Numbered from the stretch's first letter, positions 12,893-24,389 are shown. The stretch is DNA of 64,000 bases from Epiperipatus broadwayi (GCA_028023455.1 JAQFVV010012416.1:3517594-3581593), one strand, 5' to 3'. Notes: generated from the sequence alone by a model not told the origin. Program-made: numbers and translations.

Positions 12893-12905
12893 GTTTATTA
12901 AACTT

Positions 12906-14210
12906 GTGCAAAAAAAAGTAAAATTCTAACTTTTTTTTTTTAAGTTAAATTATTTCACTTTTAATTATTTTTTTATTTTATTTTGTATTAAATCTCTTTT
13001 GTTAATTTGAACAGACAAACAGATTTAATTAATTTCAAATCTGTAAGAAGATTAATTTGTTTATTTAAACATTTTTTTTTGAGCTAAAGAAAATATTAAG
13101 TACAATGAAAGTGATAAGACAAAAAATGTAAGATTAAAAAAAATTTTGGGGGGTTTATTGTCTTATCTGGTTGAGTCAGGTCACATAATAGAGTGAATGG
13201 ATATAAATAGGATTACTATTACTTTTTTTCTCTCTTAACTGTTTTTATTGATTAAAAATGTATGACCAGACTGTGTACAAACCATAATAAGAAAAAAGGC
13301 AAAATGTTGGTAATAATTATGAGTGAGGAAAAGCTACCTTTCAAATAACAGAATATCAGAAGTAAAAAATATCAAGTAAATTTTACCATGGAAGAATAAA
13401 TCAACTTTAAAGTGCCAATTGCTGCATTCTATCTAAAATGTGACTCTACTATATGCCTCCAAGAGAAGATTATAAAATAACTTGCTAAAAGAGAGTGGCA
13501 GAGAGATGAAAGAGACTATCAAAAGATCAATACTCTCATATTCACTGTCTTCAAGATGATTAGATCTACAGACAAATGTGTTATCATCTAAATATGTTTA
13601 TAAAGTTAACACTGAAATAGTATAAATTAATACAATAATAAAGGAAATGGACAATTACGTTATCATAATATTTATCAGATAGAAAACCATGTGAGCTGAT
13701 TTGTGACTCCTATGCCTATTTAACACCATATTATGACTTATTGAAAAAAATAATTGAGCTCAATATAAAAAGCTAAGATTATGTTATTTTTCTTCTTTCC
13801 TCATATCCTCAAATGTAATAATTGTCAACATGTATTTCTTTGCCTGAGAGTAATTTTTTGTGTATGATTTAGTTGTAGTACATTTTTTTTATTGGGACTG
13901 TTATTTTGTATGTATTAAATGTTCAACAATGGACAAAGAAACAAAAATTACAAAATTTATTCATTGTCTAATCAAAAGAAAATGCTTATTTATTTCTTTG
14001 TGAGCGAATTTAAACTTAAAAATGTGTTTGTACTTATTATTTTTATATTCTTTTTCAAATTCTATTAAATCATTAATTTTATTAAAATTTCTTTCCTTGT
14101 TATTCCTTGCAATATTTCAAAACAGTTATAAAATATTATAAGCTGAGAAAAATAAATGTAGAATGTGTGTAATTCCTAAAACTAATAATATAAATATAAA
14201 TTAAATAAAG
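12906..14210. other. AT-rich sequence without recognised gene
   Basis: No convincing gene, SINE or bounded repeat. Several poly-T and poly-A runs occur between 12930 and 13150. Confidence 0.5.
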
Positions 14211-14395
14211 GGATTTGAACTGAGGATTGCTCAATGTATTCATTGTCCATTCTATTTCAAGCAACCAAAATATGTATATTGGGGGGTCATGTATCTTTTT
14301 CACATGTGTGTGGTCATGTGTATTGGTTGCTTAAGATAGAGTGCAAGATAAAGACTAAAAAATCCTGGGTTCAAACCCCTCTATTTACATGCATA
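14211..14395. repeat. Foldback of two tRNA-like SINE heads
   Basis: A tRNA-like region with a B-box of the GGGTTCAAACCCC type lies on the plus strand at about 14320-14388. A second copy lies inverted at about 14211-14275 (GATTTGAACTGAG on plus is a B-box on minus). Between them are AATATGTATATT and CACATGTGTGTGGTCATGTG, sequences shared with the repeats at 23.4-24.4, 44.8 and 61.4 kb. It is therefore a foldback relic of the 474-bp family described at 23361-24389. Confidence 0.5.
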
Positions 14396-14654
14396 AGAAA
14401 CATTCAGTATAAGAAAATTACATACTGCCTTAAAATTAAATATACATTAAATAGATAAGAACTATCATTATTAGAGGTGATAACAGATCTAAAAAAATGG
14501 AGTTTGATTTGTAGCATAGTAATAATAAAGACACTCTAGTGGTCATTGTGGTTGTTACTCATTAATATACAATCCTTCCTTCATCAACCCATGACCCATG
14601 GGCTAGATGTCAGAGAAATTATACTGAAAAATTTAATTTATATATATTGGATTT

Positions 14655-14910
14655 GTTATATATATTTGACCAAATAGGAACAGATTAAATTGTCCAAGGT
14701 ATAGGTGCTTGGTTATATTTGGCTGCTTAAATGAAACCTGATTAAAGACACTATATAATCTGTTATATTTGGTTGCCCAAGTGGGTCTAATTAAATTCTT
14801 TGGTGTAAATATATGATCTGTTATATTTAGTTTCCCAAGTGGAGCCTTATTAAATCCTATGAGGGAAATCTGATCTGTTACATTTGAGGCCCAACTATTG
14901 TATTATATAT
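14655..14910 (+). repeat. Tandem repeat, ~57-bp unit, five copies
   Basis: Units start with GTTATATTTGG or close variants at about 14655, 14712, 14762, 14820 and 14877, giving spacings of 57, 50, 58 and 57 bp. Each unit continues with a CCAAGTGG-like block and a TTAAAT block. Units are diverged, so this is an old minisatellite. Confidence 0.65.
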
Positions 14911-15234
14911 AGGGGTCAAATTGTTTAATTAATACATGATAATCCCTATAAAATAATATTTAAATTATTAGACACTTTGAAACAAGAGTCAGTATGCTTA
15001 TAGATTATAATAAAGTATAAGTGAGATTGACACACATAGATTCTGCATGGAATAGGTTATAAAGAGTGGTTGATTACTATCATTATGCATCACATGATCA
15101 CATTTCCTATACTAGCACATTAATTATTGATAAACAGAGCAAAACTCTCCATACAGTATTGCCACCTGTGCTAAACAGAGTAATCAATGGATGCCAGAAG
15201 GCTTGTGCATAAAATCCCTATCAAATGCCTACTC

Positions 15235-15293
15235 ATACAATATCCCCAGACTAGTTTCTGGCTTGTGGCCTTCGTCAGTGAGGAGCTTTGGAT
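15235..15293 (-). ncRNA. Hammerhead ribozyme-like motif
   Basis: All core boxes are present on the minus strand: CTGACGA (allowed by the CUGANGA consensus), stem II GGC/GCC, GAAA, ACTAGTC. Inner stem I TCCTCA/TGGGGA is intact; outer stem I has one mismatch (ATCCAA against TTGTAT). Confidence 0.65.
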
Positions 15294-15690
15294 CTGAGAG
15301 CACTGCATCTAGATCTTAGGATCTAATGCAACCCTCTAGAAACCACCTCTTATCTGTACTTAACTACAAAACTATGAGAATGAAATTGAAAACACAAAAA
15401 ATATTTTCAATCTAAGCTCAATAGCTTATATAGTCATATGGGTCTGAACTCAGTTCAGCACCCATACATTTTGGTGTCTTTGGCTCTTTTACAACCATAG
15501 CCATCACTATCCTATTAGGCAGGATTGGTGTTAAACCATTAAGCATCACATGATCACATTTCCTATACTAGCACATTAATTGTTGATAAACAGAGCAAAA
15601 CTCTCCATACAGTATCGCCACCTGTGCTAAACAGAGTAATCAATGGATGCCAGAAGGCTTGTGCATAAAATCCCTATCTAATGCCTACTC

Positions 15691-15730
15691 ATCCAATATC
15701 CCCAGACTAGTTTCTGGCTTGTGGCTTTTG
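15691..15730 (-). ncRNA. Truncated hammerhead-like motif
   Basis: Keeps the stem I 3' side, the GTC cleavage triplet, GAAA and part of stem II, but ends at the palindrome centre before the CTGANGA box. It should be inactive in cis. Confidence 0.6.
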
Positions 15731-15795
15731 TACAGATAAAAGGTGGTTGCTAGAGGGTTGCATTAGATCCTACGATCTAGATGCAGTGCTCTCAG

Positions 15796-15855
15796 ATCCA
15801 AAGCTCCTCACTGACGAAGGCCACAAGCCAGAAACTAGTCTGGGGGATATTGGAT
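15796..15855 (+). ncRNA. Hammerhead ribozyme-like motif
   Basis: Complete core: ATCCAA, TCCTCA, CTGACGA (15811-15817), GGC/GCC hairpin, GAAA (15831-15834), CTAGTC (15835-15840), then TGGGGGA with one extra G and TTGGAT. Predicted cleavage is after C15840. Confidence 0.65.
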
Positions 15856-16253
15856 GAGTAGACATTAGATAGGGATTTTATGCACAAGCCTTCTGGCATC
15901 CATTGATTACTCTGTTTAGCACAGGTGGCAATACTGTATGGAGAGTTTTGCTTTGCTTATCAACAATTAATGTGCTAGTATAGGAAATGTGATCATGTGA
16001 TGCTTAATGGTTTAACACCAATCCTGCCTAATAGGATAGTGGTGGCTATGGTTGTAAAAGAGCCAAATGACACCAAAATGTATGGGTGCTGAACTGAGTT
16101 CAGATCCATATGACTATATAAGCTATTGAGCTTAGATTGAAAATATTTTTTGTGTTTTCAATTTCATTCTCATAGTTTTGTAGTTAAGTACAGATAAAAG
16201 GTGGTTGCTAGAGGGTTGCATTAGATCCTAAGATCTAGATGCAGTGCTCTCAG

Positions 16254-16312
16254 ATCCAAAGCTCCTCACTGACGAAGGCCACAAGCCAGAAACTAGTCTG
16301 GGGATATTGGAT
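16254..16312 (+). ncRNA. Hammerhead ribozyme-like motif
   Basis: Complete core: ATCCAA (16254-16259), TCCTCA (16263-16268), CTGACGA (16269-16275), GGC/GCC hairpin, GAAA (16289-16292), CTAGTC ending at 16298, TGGGGA and TTGGAT (16307-16312). Both parts of stem I pair fully. In a plus-strand transcript, cleavage here and after 15840 would release a ~458-nt monomer. Confidence 0.7.
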
Positions 16313-16426
16313 GAGTAGGCATTAGATAGGAATTGTATGCACAAGCCTTCTGGCATCCATTGATTACTCTGTTTAGCACAGGTGGCAATACTGAATGGAG
16401 AGTTTTGCTCTGTTTACTATCATTAT

Positions 16427-16879
16427 ATAAATAAAAACGGGAAGTCTGGATATTTATAAATATACAAATGTGCCAAAAAAAAATAATAAGCAGGTTTATG
16501 AGAATTACAAATTGACCAAGTATATATAAGTGCTTTAACATGCTCAAGAAGAAGCTGTCAGTAGTAACAAAAACAATTAAATTAATCTAGGCCTAGTACT
16601 TTCAAGGTTTTAGAGATGTTTGAGAGCTGCTCCTGTTGGATTCACATAGTTAGTACTTATTACTTAATGATATTTTGAAAGTATTTTTTGTTGGTAGTAG
16701 ATTGGTTGGTACTTATTTGGAATATAGTTTTGCTTGGTACTTATTTGTTTATGATATTTGGAAATTATACCAAGTAGTAAGGAATATATTGATTGCTCAG
16801 ACAAAAAAGAAAAGACTTTTTTTCTTCTTCTCTAGTAATTGTTAGAATAAAAAAAAAGTAAATGATCACTAGATCAATC
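16427..16879. other. AT-rich sequence without recognised gene
   Basis: Nothing recognised apart from short direct repeats of a TTGGTACTTATTTG type near 16650-16750. Confidence 0.4.
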
Positions 16880-17660
16880 TTAGTTAAAATGGATCAACAT
16901 TTCAATTAACCAATATGTACAGAGCAAATGGAAGAACAGTAAACAGAGGCTGTGAGGAAGCCTGCAGAAGAGAAAGTAATTTCACTGAATATGTTATTTA
17001 AAATGTAGCAAAAGAGTGAATTAAAATTGGGGAAAAAATATAAATGAAAAATCAAATGCTACATGAAGAAAACACAAAAATGTTAGAAGAAATGCAGCAA
17101 AAAAGTGAGTTAAAATTTGAGGAAATACAAATGAAAAAAAAGGTCACAAAAAGGAAACATAAAGATGCTGTGAGAAATGCAATTTGGTAAATAAAGACGG
17201 TTGCAATGGGTTGGTGAATATGGAAGACAATTTAAGCACAGTTGGTAGAGAATGAAAAGAAAAATAGGCAAATTACATAAGATGCTGCAAAAAATATGAG
17301 AGAAGATATGGTGTCATAGGCAAAAGAACAGGTATATCTGGAATGGAAATTATTGAGAATAAAATATCTGATGACAGGGAACAAATTAATAAAAGAAATG
17401 ATAAAATCCAGATGCTAGTACAGGAGGTGATACAGGCTATTATAAAAAAGATGGAAAATTTCATGTATGAGAATTAAAAAATGTCCGAAGAGCATCAGTG
17501 TTAGAAAGTCACCTAAAAGAATATGAGGGAGACCCAAATAGAGGTATGGAATAAATAATGAGATAAAAACAGAATGTAACAAAATTAAAGATGTTAGTCA
17601 AAACTGGATTAAAACATGGGATGAAAAAACAATAGATAAAGACAATGCCAAAGAAATTTA
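16880..17660 (+). pseudogene. Possible decayed gag/ORF1-like coiled-coil coding remnant
   Basis: The stretch is strongly purine-rich on the plus strand. Broken frames give charged, heptad-like peptide such as EENTKMLEEMQQKSELKFEE near 17060-17120. A related QQKSELK segment lies about 95 bp upstream, implying an internal repeat. Further on comes NKISDDREQINKRNDKIQML at about 17355-17415. Many stops interrupt it. Such Lys/Glu-rich coiled coils occur in retrotransposon gag or ORF1 proteins, but no diagnostic zinc knuckle is seen. Low-complexity purine-rich sequence is the alternative. Confidence 0.3.
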
Positions 17661-18000
17661 ATAAACACAGAATGCATAAGAAATCCATATATATATACTG
17701 TAATATTAATAAGTTTTTACAAATCCAAGTGTTTTAAGATAATGCAGGAGAATCGCCAATGAAGCAGCTTGACAGCTTGGATAATAACTTTCAATTGAAT
17801 ACCTTAAGAGAAAATGAATAAGTTATTGTGCTATATAGGGATTATACAAAAGTCTATTAGTTGAAACAATTAACATATATGCACAAAACAAATCAGCTTT
17901 AAAAATATCAGTCAGTGCAATTGCACTCATTAAAATATACCAATATAAGTAATAGGCAAGATACTTAATAGTATAGATAAAGGTTGACTATATACTTCTA
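17661..18000. other. AT-rich sequence without recognised gene
   Basis: Nothing recognisable. Confidence 0.4.
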
Positions 18001-18003
18001 GTA

Positions 18004-19905
18004 TCATCATCATCATCAACTATTATCAATCCATGCAGGATAAAAATCAAGTTCAATCCATTTTTTCCCATCTCTAGCCTGGCTTCTCAATATCACTCCT
18101 ACAAACTTTCTTATTTCATCTATCAAACTCACATATGGTTTCTTTCTAGATCTTTCACAATCTCTTGGAATCCGGTTTAAAATTCCGATTGCCCATCTAT
18201 TATTATGTCTCCTAGCAATATATCCAGCCCAACTCCACTTCAGTTCTTTAATTCTTTCAATGATATCAGTAACACCTGTTTATTCTCTTACTCATGTATT
18301 GCATTTTCAATCTCTTCTTGTTACTCCTAACATGCATCTCTACAAACTTTTTTGAGTGATGTGAAATCTCTATATTGCTTTTCTATTAAGTGCCCAAGTC
18401 TCAGATCCATAAGTAAGAATTGGTGAAACACATTTATTAAAACATTCCTTTTCAAACATATAGACATATTTCCTTTTAATGTTAAGTTATTTTCAACAAA
18501 AGTACTCCAACCAAGTTTAATTCTATGGTTAATTTCATCCATTATGTTTCCATCTGTAGATATAATCTGATCAAGGTATTTGTAGTTATTAACTTCTTCT
18601 AATTCATCATAATCAATCTTTATTTCCATCTTTTGAGAAAATCCATTGAACATTACTTTAGTCTTTTTCACATTTACCTTTAGTCCTACTTTCTTATTTT
18701 CTTCTGATATCCCTATCAACATTTCCTGAAGCTCTCAAGCATCATTTTTAAAAACAACTACGAGTGCATAAAGTAAACAAATAAATGAAATATGATAAAT
18801 AAATAAATGGATATTAAGTTATTTGGCTAAGTACTTTTGATTATTTATTAATTAAAAACAACTACATTATCTTCAAAATTTAAATGACTTAAATAACTCC
18901 ATTTATTTTACTCCTTTAGTTTCCCATTTTAATCTACAAACATTTCTTGCAGCACTGCTGTAAAAAAGTTTTGGAGATATAGAATCACCCCACCTTACAC
19001 TCTTCTCAATGTTAACCTTCCTAGCATCATTATGTAATCTATTTGTTACTGTTGCATTTTTAAAAATATTCTTCAGAATATGATAATTATCTGGGTCTAT
19101 ACCATGATAATCCAATGCTTTAACATGCTTATATATTCAAATGCCTTTTCATAATCTACACATCCAAAGCATAATGGCAGCTTATATTCATTGGTCCTTT
19201 CTATAACTTATCTTTCAATACTTGAATATGACCTATGGTATGAAAACCACCTTTAAATCCAGCTTGTTCTTTTGGTTGGTTGAAATCCAATGTTCTCTGC
19301 AGATGAGTTGTAATTATCTTAATAAAAAATTTGTATAAAATTGATAAAAGATTGATAAGTCTGTAATTTCTAATATTTTCTTTATCACTTTTGTTAAACA
19401 TTAATATTAATCCTGCATTCTTCCAATCATCTGGTACATCTTTATCATTTAAACAATTGGTATATAACTTTGCCAAAATTTTCACCTGCTTTTTTTAATA
19501 TTTCGATTATAATTCCATCATTATCTGGAGCTTTCCCATTATAAATTTAATTGTGTGTCTCACTGCTTTATTTAAATCATAGGTAATTCAAAAAATATAA
19601 CAGATGTTCTTTATTACTATGTAATTCTTGATAGAATTCTTCTACCCATTTCATGATGCTATTCTTTTTAGTAATAGTTTTATCTTTTTTTTATTGCAGA
19701 TATAAAGTTTCTACCAATACCAAAATATTCTCTTCTACAACTTTCCTTCTAGTTACAATTATACTTTCTTAAATCATTTTCATCTCTTTTTTACACCATT
19801 TTATAAAATTTGAGATATTCAATCCTTATTAATGCATTATTTTTATATATCTTCATATTCCTTCTTTCCTTCATACATTCTCTAATCTCAGTAGAAATAG
19901 TTTTA
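18004..19905 (-). mobile_element. RTE-like LINE, 5'-truncated, copy 2
   Basis: A 1.9-kb minus-strand copy of the RTE-like element. The 3' end is the ATC-rich stretch at 18004. Broken frames cover the reverse-transcriptase: WKNAGLILMFNKSDKENIRNY (fingers), QPKEQAGFKGGFHTIGHIQVL, SVRWGDSISPKLF (motif B) and the C-terminal MFNGFSQKMEIKIDYDELEE block. Many stops and shifts make it dead. It contains a 91-bp insertion at 18762-18852. Its 5' truncation point is only about 18 nt beyond the EAAT exon splice donor at 19923. Confidence 0.9.
18762..18852. mobile_element. Small 91-bp insertion in the RTE copy
   Basis: Comparison with the copy at 55273-57850 shows extra sequence between two perfect 14-bp copies of ttaaaaacaactac (18748-18761 and 18853-18866), one of which belongs to the RTE. 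The insert is very AT-rich and has no recognised motif. It may be a short SINE or a 5'-truncated LINE tail. Confidence 0.6.
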
Positions 19906-19923
19906 CATTAATAAAATACTAAC

Positions 19924-20131
19924 CTGATAAGGTCCAGAAAAGCATCAAGGGTTGAAACTTTGGTGTCTTCGGTACCCTGACCAACTTCTTTTTTAATAGA
20001 AGGATCTCCAGGGTGGATGGTTACTACCATAATGATGCCAATAATGGCTGCAATGATTGTAGTTGCGAAGTAATATAAGAGGGCTCGATAACCCATTTTA
20101 CCACTGGATTTGGCATCCATCTGAGCCAATC
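19924..20131 (-). CDS. Excitatory amino-acid (glutamate) transporter, exon with TM3 (partial gene)
   Basis: The exon encodes LAQMDAKSSGKMGYRALLYYF, a hydrophobic TM3 (FATTIIAAIIGIIMVVTIHPG) and the loop ending STLDAFLDLIR. This is the SLC1/EAAT family, a Na+-coupled glutamate/aspartate carrier of the plasma membrane. The S-G-K-M-G-x-R-A and A-T-T-I-I-A segments and the D-A-x-L-D-L-I-R end are family hallmarks. The acceptor is a poly-T tract followed by AG at 20133-20132. The donor is CAG|GTTAGT at 19923. The exon starts in phase 1 and joins the exon at 31038-31236 to give ...MISG|LAQMD..., an exact family match. It ends after two bases of a codon (AG|N, Arg). The next exon (NMFP-type) was not found in this window and may lie below position 1. 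Reading frame is open; no sign of decay. Confidence 0.93.
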
Positions 20132-23100
20132 CTAAAAAAAAAAAAAATTAATTATTTTTAAAAAAATTTAATTTTTTACCAAATTAGAATGTTCTTGTAT
20201 TCAACAAATCAAATCCTATTTACCAATATATTTACAACTATGATGTTCCTATAAAATCTATCTAAATTTCACACCTTTATTCAAATAATACCACTTTTAA
20301 GAATATTTTTAGCACCAAATATTAAAAGTATACCCTTATTATTTTCAAATTCTTTGCATATTTTTTATGGAAACTGGTCCCTGATTTAGCACTTACCCAT
20401 ATATAAATAATATATGACAAAAATTAAATGCACTAATTATAATTAAATCATAAATCCACTACCTTGGTAGAAAACCACTGATAGGTGATTTGTAATTTAA
20501 TTTTGGCTAGTAATTAAAATGTAAATTAATTTACTTAATTCAATATCTTAAATAATAAATGTTACCATCTTACAGTTTTATTGACTCTTAATACAGGTAT
20601 ATCTTTTCTGCAACAAGTAATTTAGCTTCAGATGTTTTCTTTTCTGCAATGTTAGTATTTGTGAAATTAATTAAAATTTGTTTCTCAACTTACTAAAATA
20701 AAATGTCTACCTTCCTCTTATCTTAATCATAAGCTGTTCACTTTAATTAAACATTAAATTAAACTATCTATTAATTAATTTTTGATAGAATTTCTTGTAT
20801 AATCATAGAGCCTTTGGGGGGAAGGGATTCTATTGATTTCTAATTCAAAATTATACTTGGAAATTTAAAAAATTAATGAATTAACATCAAGTGAGACTTT
20901 GATTAATTTCCAATTTTAAGAACAATACTTTTGGGGAATCACAAGTGAATATATCTATTAGGTAGCTCAGCATAAATATTTATATAACAAAGTAAAACAG
21001 AATAATGAATATAGATTGATATTTTTGGAACACTAAGGTGAATGTGGCCATGCAGTAGTTTGTATGGAAAGAGAAGATAAAAAAAGTAAGGTTAAAAAGG
21101 TCTGGACCCTTGCAAAAGACTCCTTATGTGATAAATAAAAATAGCCGTGTGTTCCACTATCAGAAAATGGAACGTTTGAATAAATTTGCATAGGCACAAC
21201 ATATTTAAATATTAGACTAAATCAACTGGAGAAGTCTAAGTGCTACGAATATGACAAGAATTGTTGAAAGCATACTAAACAAATAAAATAATTTTTAAAA
21301 CTACAGTACCTTTTCTGAATACATATTTGAAACATTTACATAGATATCACAATAAACTCAAGAAAAGAGAAACATATATATATAATTAAAATTATTATGA
21401 TTATAATGATAGTTTATTAATTATAAATTCAATGATTTTATTACTTAATCTTGACTTAACTTTTTTGGATTTTTATTTGACCTAACTAATCATTAGCATG
21501 TTGACTTTATGAGTGAACAGTATGAATAGGTATTTAACAATATTTATTTATAAACAGATAATATATCCACAACCACAACTTTAAATATTCATTTTTTAAA
21601 AAATTACTGTTAATTTAGGACTTTAGCAAGACATATAAAACCAGAGATTCTCATATCTTCCTCTTTATATACTCAAAATAAACTTACAAACCAAATATTT
21701 GCGTTTATTAATCAGATAATAAATGTGGAATGATCTATAATAATAATTTAATGCAACTCAATCAATAATATTTTTAGGGGTATATCTGATTGACTATATT
21801 AGCACTGAATTTTTTTCTTACTTTCCTATCTCTTTTCAGACAAAAAAAGACTGACCAATGGCAAGACATGAATTTAGCACCAGGAACACTCTCTTGAAAA
21901 AGATTTATATCACTTTTTAAAATAGTAACAACAACTCTTCTTAATACCACAAGCTTTCCTATATATACTCTGCTAATCCTACATTGTTTATCTCTGCCCA
22001 TGATTTATATTGCTGTTTCTTTAAACCCTACAATACTATATTAAAATCACACATCTTGTTTTTAAATAGAAAATTTACTTATCTATTTTTCTAAAAAAAA
22101 AAAAAAAACTTTAATTATCAAAAGAAGTTGATTATAATTAGATATTTATCAAGTATATATAATTTTAATTTCATCAAAAATGGAAATAAAAGAAATTCTA
22201 TGAAAAGTATTCAACTTTTAAATGCATTAAAGATACAATACAATAAGATAAATATATGAAACAAATTATATTAAGCATAAGTAGATAACTGTGTGAATAT
22301 ATATAAAATTTCAATAAATTTAATTAATAACTAATCAATTAAATATAAATTATATAATAGGGTAGTTTATAAAAAGTTATATAATAAATTTATTTCAATC
22401 TTTATTGAATTTCTACTTATTTGGATTGCTATATCATAATTTAATCATTTTAATTTTATATTATTTATTTATTATTACAGTTATTATAAAACAATAGATA
22501 TTACTATGTATGTAATAATGTATTAACAGTTAAAACAGATAACATTAAACACTGAAGAAAGTGTAAAATTATTTGCCAAAAAGGCTTTTTTTAATATAAT
22601 TATATATATATTGTAATGGTTATTATATATTGATATTTATATTAATTTATTATAATTTGAAATATATGTTGTTGTTAAAATGAGTCATAGATCACATGAC
22701 GCTATTCTTATAAGCCTGTAAGTTATAAACAATGAGGATTTCCAATTCCTCAACAAGTTTTGTGATAAATGCTTAGCTAGAAAAAGCATTTAAAATATCT
22801 CTGTCAGGACTCCCCCCCCCCAAACCTATGACCATGGTTTCATGCTCTGGCACTTCTCAGAGAGGTGCTAGAATAGGTTCAGACACTAGATCTAAAAACA
22901 CCAACCCAAAGCCAGCATTTAACTAAAAGTTATCTATTGAGTGTAAAATCTGAAATTTTCAGACACCTACATGTCTTCAAACACAGCTACCCAACTCAAA
23001 TAGCTATATGGGACTGAGAGATCTTCAGCCACACCATATATGTTGTTGTTCTTTGTCTGATGGTTTCAACAATGGCATTTTAATACTAAATATTTGTTGG

Positions 23101-23340
23101 ACTAATTCCATGGTCTAATATTAAGAACTAAATGTCTTTAGAAAAAATTTAATCTTTTATTTACACTTTTCCAAATACATTCAACTATTAGAAGTAGCAC
23201 ATGGGTTAGTATTTAACACAAATCAGGTGATACTATTATTATGAATATGAATATATTTCAGTTAAAAAAGTTAAAACATTTTAACGTTCTTCTGAAATGC
23301 ACTATACATTTACATCCACATGATTGCATATATAAAATAA
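20132..23340 (-). other. EAAT intron, part without recognised repeats
   Basis: This is the acceptor-side part of the 10.9-kb intron between the two EAAT exons (20132-31037). It is AT-rich with A/T runs and no convincing coding sequence. A short stretch near 23040-23220 resembles 43970-44130 (shared TGTCTTTAGAAAAA core after an AATATTAAG block), so an old dispersed repeat is present in both. Confidence 0.6.
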
Positions 23341-23360
23341 TAATACAATATATAATGATA

Positions 23361-24389
23361 ACTGAAACACAGGCTTATTGTATACTTGTGTCTAGATCTA
23401 TAATATATAGGATATATGAGCACAGACTTTCACATGACCCACCACTCTCCACTCTATCTAATAACACTGATACACTCAAGCACATATATGCTGAAAAGAT
23501 AAATAATCACCAATATCCATATTTCATGCTAAACCAGCAATCATCAGTTGGTCCAGATTATCATCTCCCACACATATATACTATAAGTGCTCAGATATAT
23601 ATTAAGATAGACAATCTTCATAATTTAATGGACAAGTTCCAATCTACTGCACACTCCAACTCTTCAATCATCCATCCAATTGAAAATCTGATGATGGTAT
23701 GCTTGAAGGCCACCCTGAGGCCAAGATTTGGAGCACTTATAGTATATATGTGTGGGAGATGATAATCTGGACCAACTGATGATTGCTGGTTTAGCATGAA
23801 ATATGTATATTGGTGATTATTTATCTTTTCAGCACATATGTGCTTGAGGGTATCAGTGTTATTAGATAGAGTGGAGAGTGGTGGGTCGTGTGAAAGTCTG
23901 GGCTCATATACCCTATATATTACATTTATAGACACAGGTATATAATAAGCCTGTGTTTCAGTTACTACATTGTAGAGATGTCTGCCCATCCTTGCATATG
24001 CATTAAATGGATTATGTCCTGTGCATGTGGGGTTCAGATTGACCTTAGGTTAACATGGGTGCGACAAGAATCTCAGCCTCAGGGTGGCCTTCGAGCATAC
24101 CATCATCAGATTTTCAATTGGATGGACGGTTGAAGAGTTGGAGTGTGCAGTAGATTGGAACCTGTCCATTAAAGTATGAATATTATCTATCTTAATATAT
24201 ATCTGAGCACTTATAGTATATATGTGTGGGAGATGATAATCTGGACCAACTGATGATTGCTGGTTTAGCATGAAATACGTATATTGGTGATTATTTATCT
24301 TTTCAGCATATATGTGCTTGAGTGTATCAGTGGTATTAGATAGAGTGGAGAGTGGTGGGTCATGTGAAAGTCTGTGCTTATATACCCTA
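23361..24389. mobile_element. Inverted tandem complex of a second repeat family (~474-bp monomer)
   Basis: Three copies: A plus-sense (about 23361-23727), B inverted (about 23728-24000) and C inverted (about 24057-24389). Equivalent landmarks in B and C are 474 bp apart (23753 and 24227). The whole is flanked by a 17-bp near-duplication with 15 of 17 matching (23344-23360 and 24390-24406), so it integrated as one unit. A tRNA-like part is decayed here but clearer in the copies at 14.3 and 61.4 kb (A-box/B-box, ...GAGTTCAAATCCCC). The ORFs across it are read-through of the repeat and have no protein family. The architecture is the same as that of the hammerhead repeat at 15087-16413. Confidence 0.75.

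Larger units (their letters stand above)
15087..16413. mobile_element. Inverted tandem dimers of the hammerhead repeat, inserted as one unit (H3)
   Basis: The left arm (15087 to about 15730) is minus-sense and contains about 1.4 monomers; the right arm (about 15731-16413) is plus-sense with about 1.5. Equivalent landmarks recur every 456-457 bp in each arm (15141 and 15597; 15941 and 16398). The arms meet at about 15730, where the left arm is cut inside its second hammerhead. The whole 1327 bp is flanked by a perfect 13-bp duplication ttactatcattat (15074-15086 and 16414-16426), so it integrated in a single event. Three complete hammerhead-like cores and one truncated one are present. No coding capacity is seen. 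The head-to-head tandem layout recalls Penelope-type insertions; that link is inference. Confidence 0.85.

Noticed and set aside
23241-23762. 173-codon ORF at 23241-23762, 123-codon ORF at 23618-23989 and 73-codon ORF at 24050-24271 as a conserved gene family
   Set aside because: They are read-through of copies A, B and C of one non-coding repeat in different orientations; the shared peptide simply reflects the repeat.
24088-24120. CTGATGATGG...GAAGGCC block of the 474-bp family (minus strand) considered as a hammerhead
   Set aside because: Stem II would be two weak pairs, GAAA reads GAAG, and stem I does not pair next to the core. A different hairpin (AATCT/AGATT outside GGCC/GGC-type pairing) fits better.
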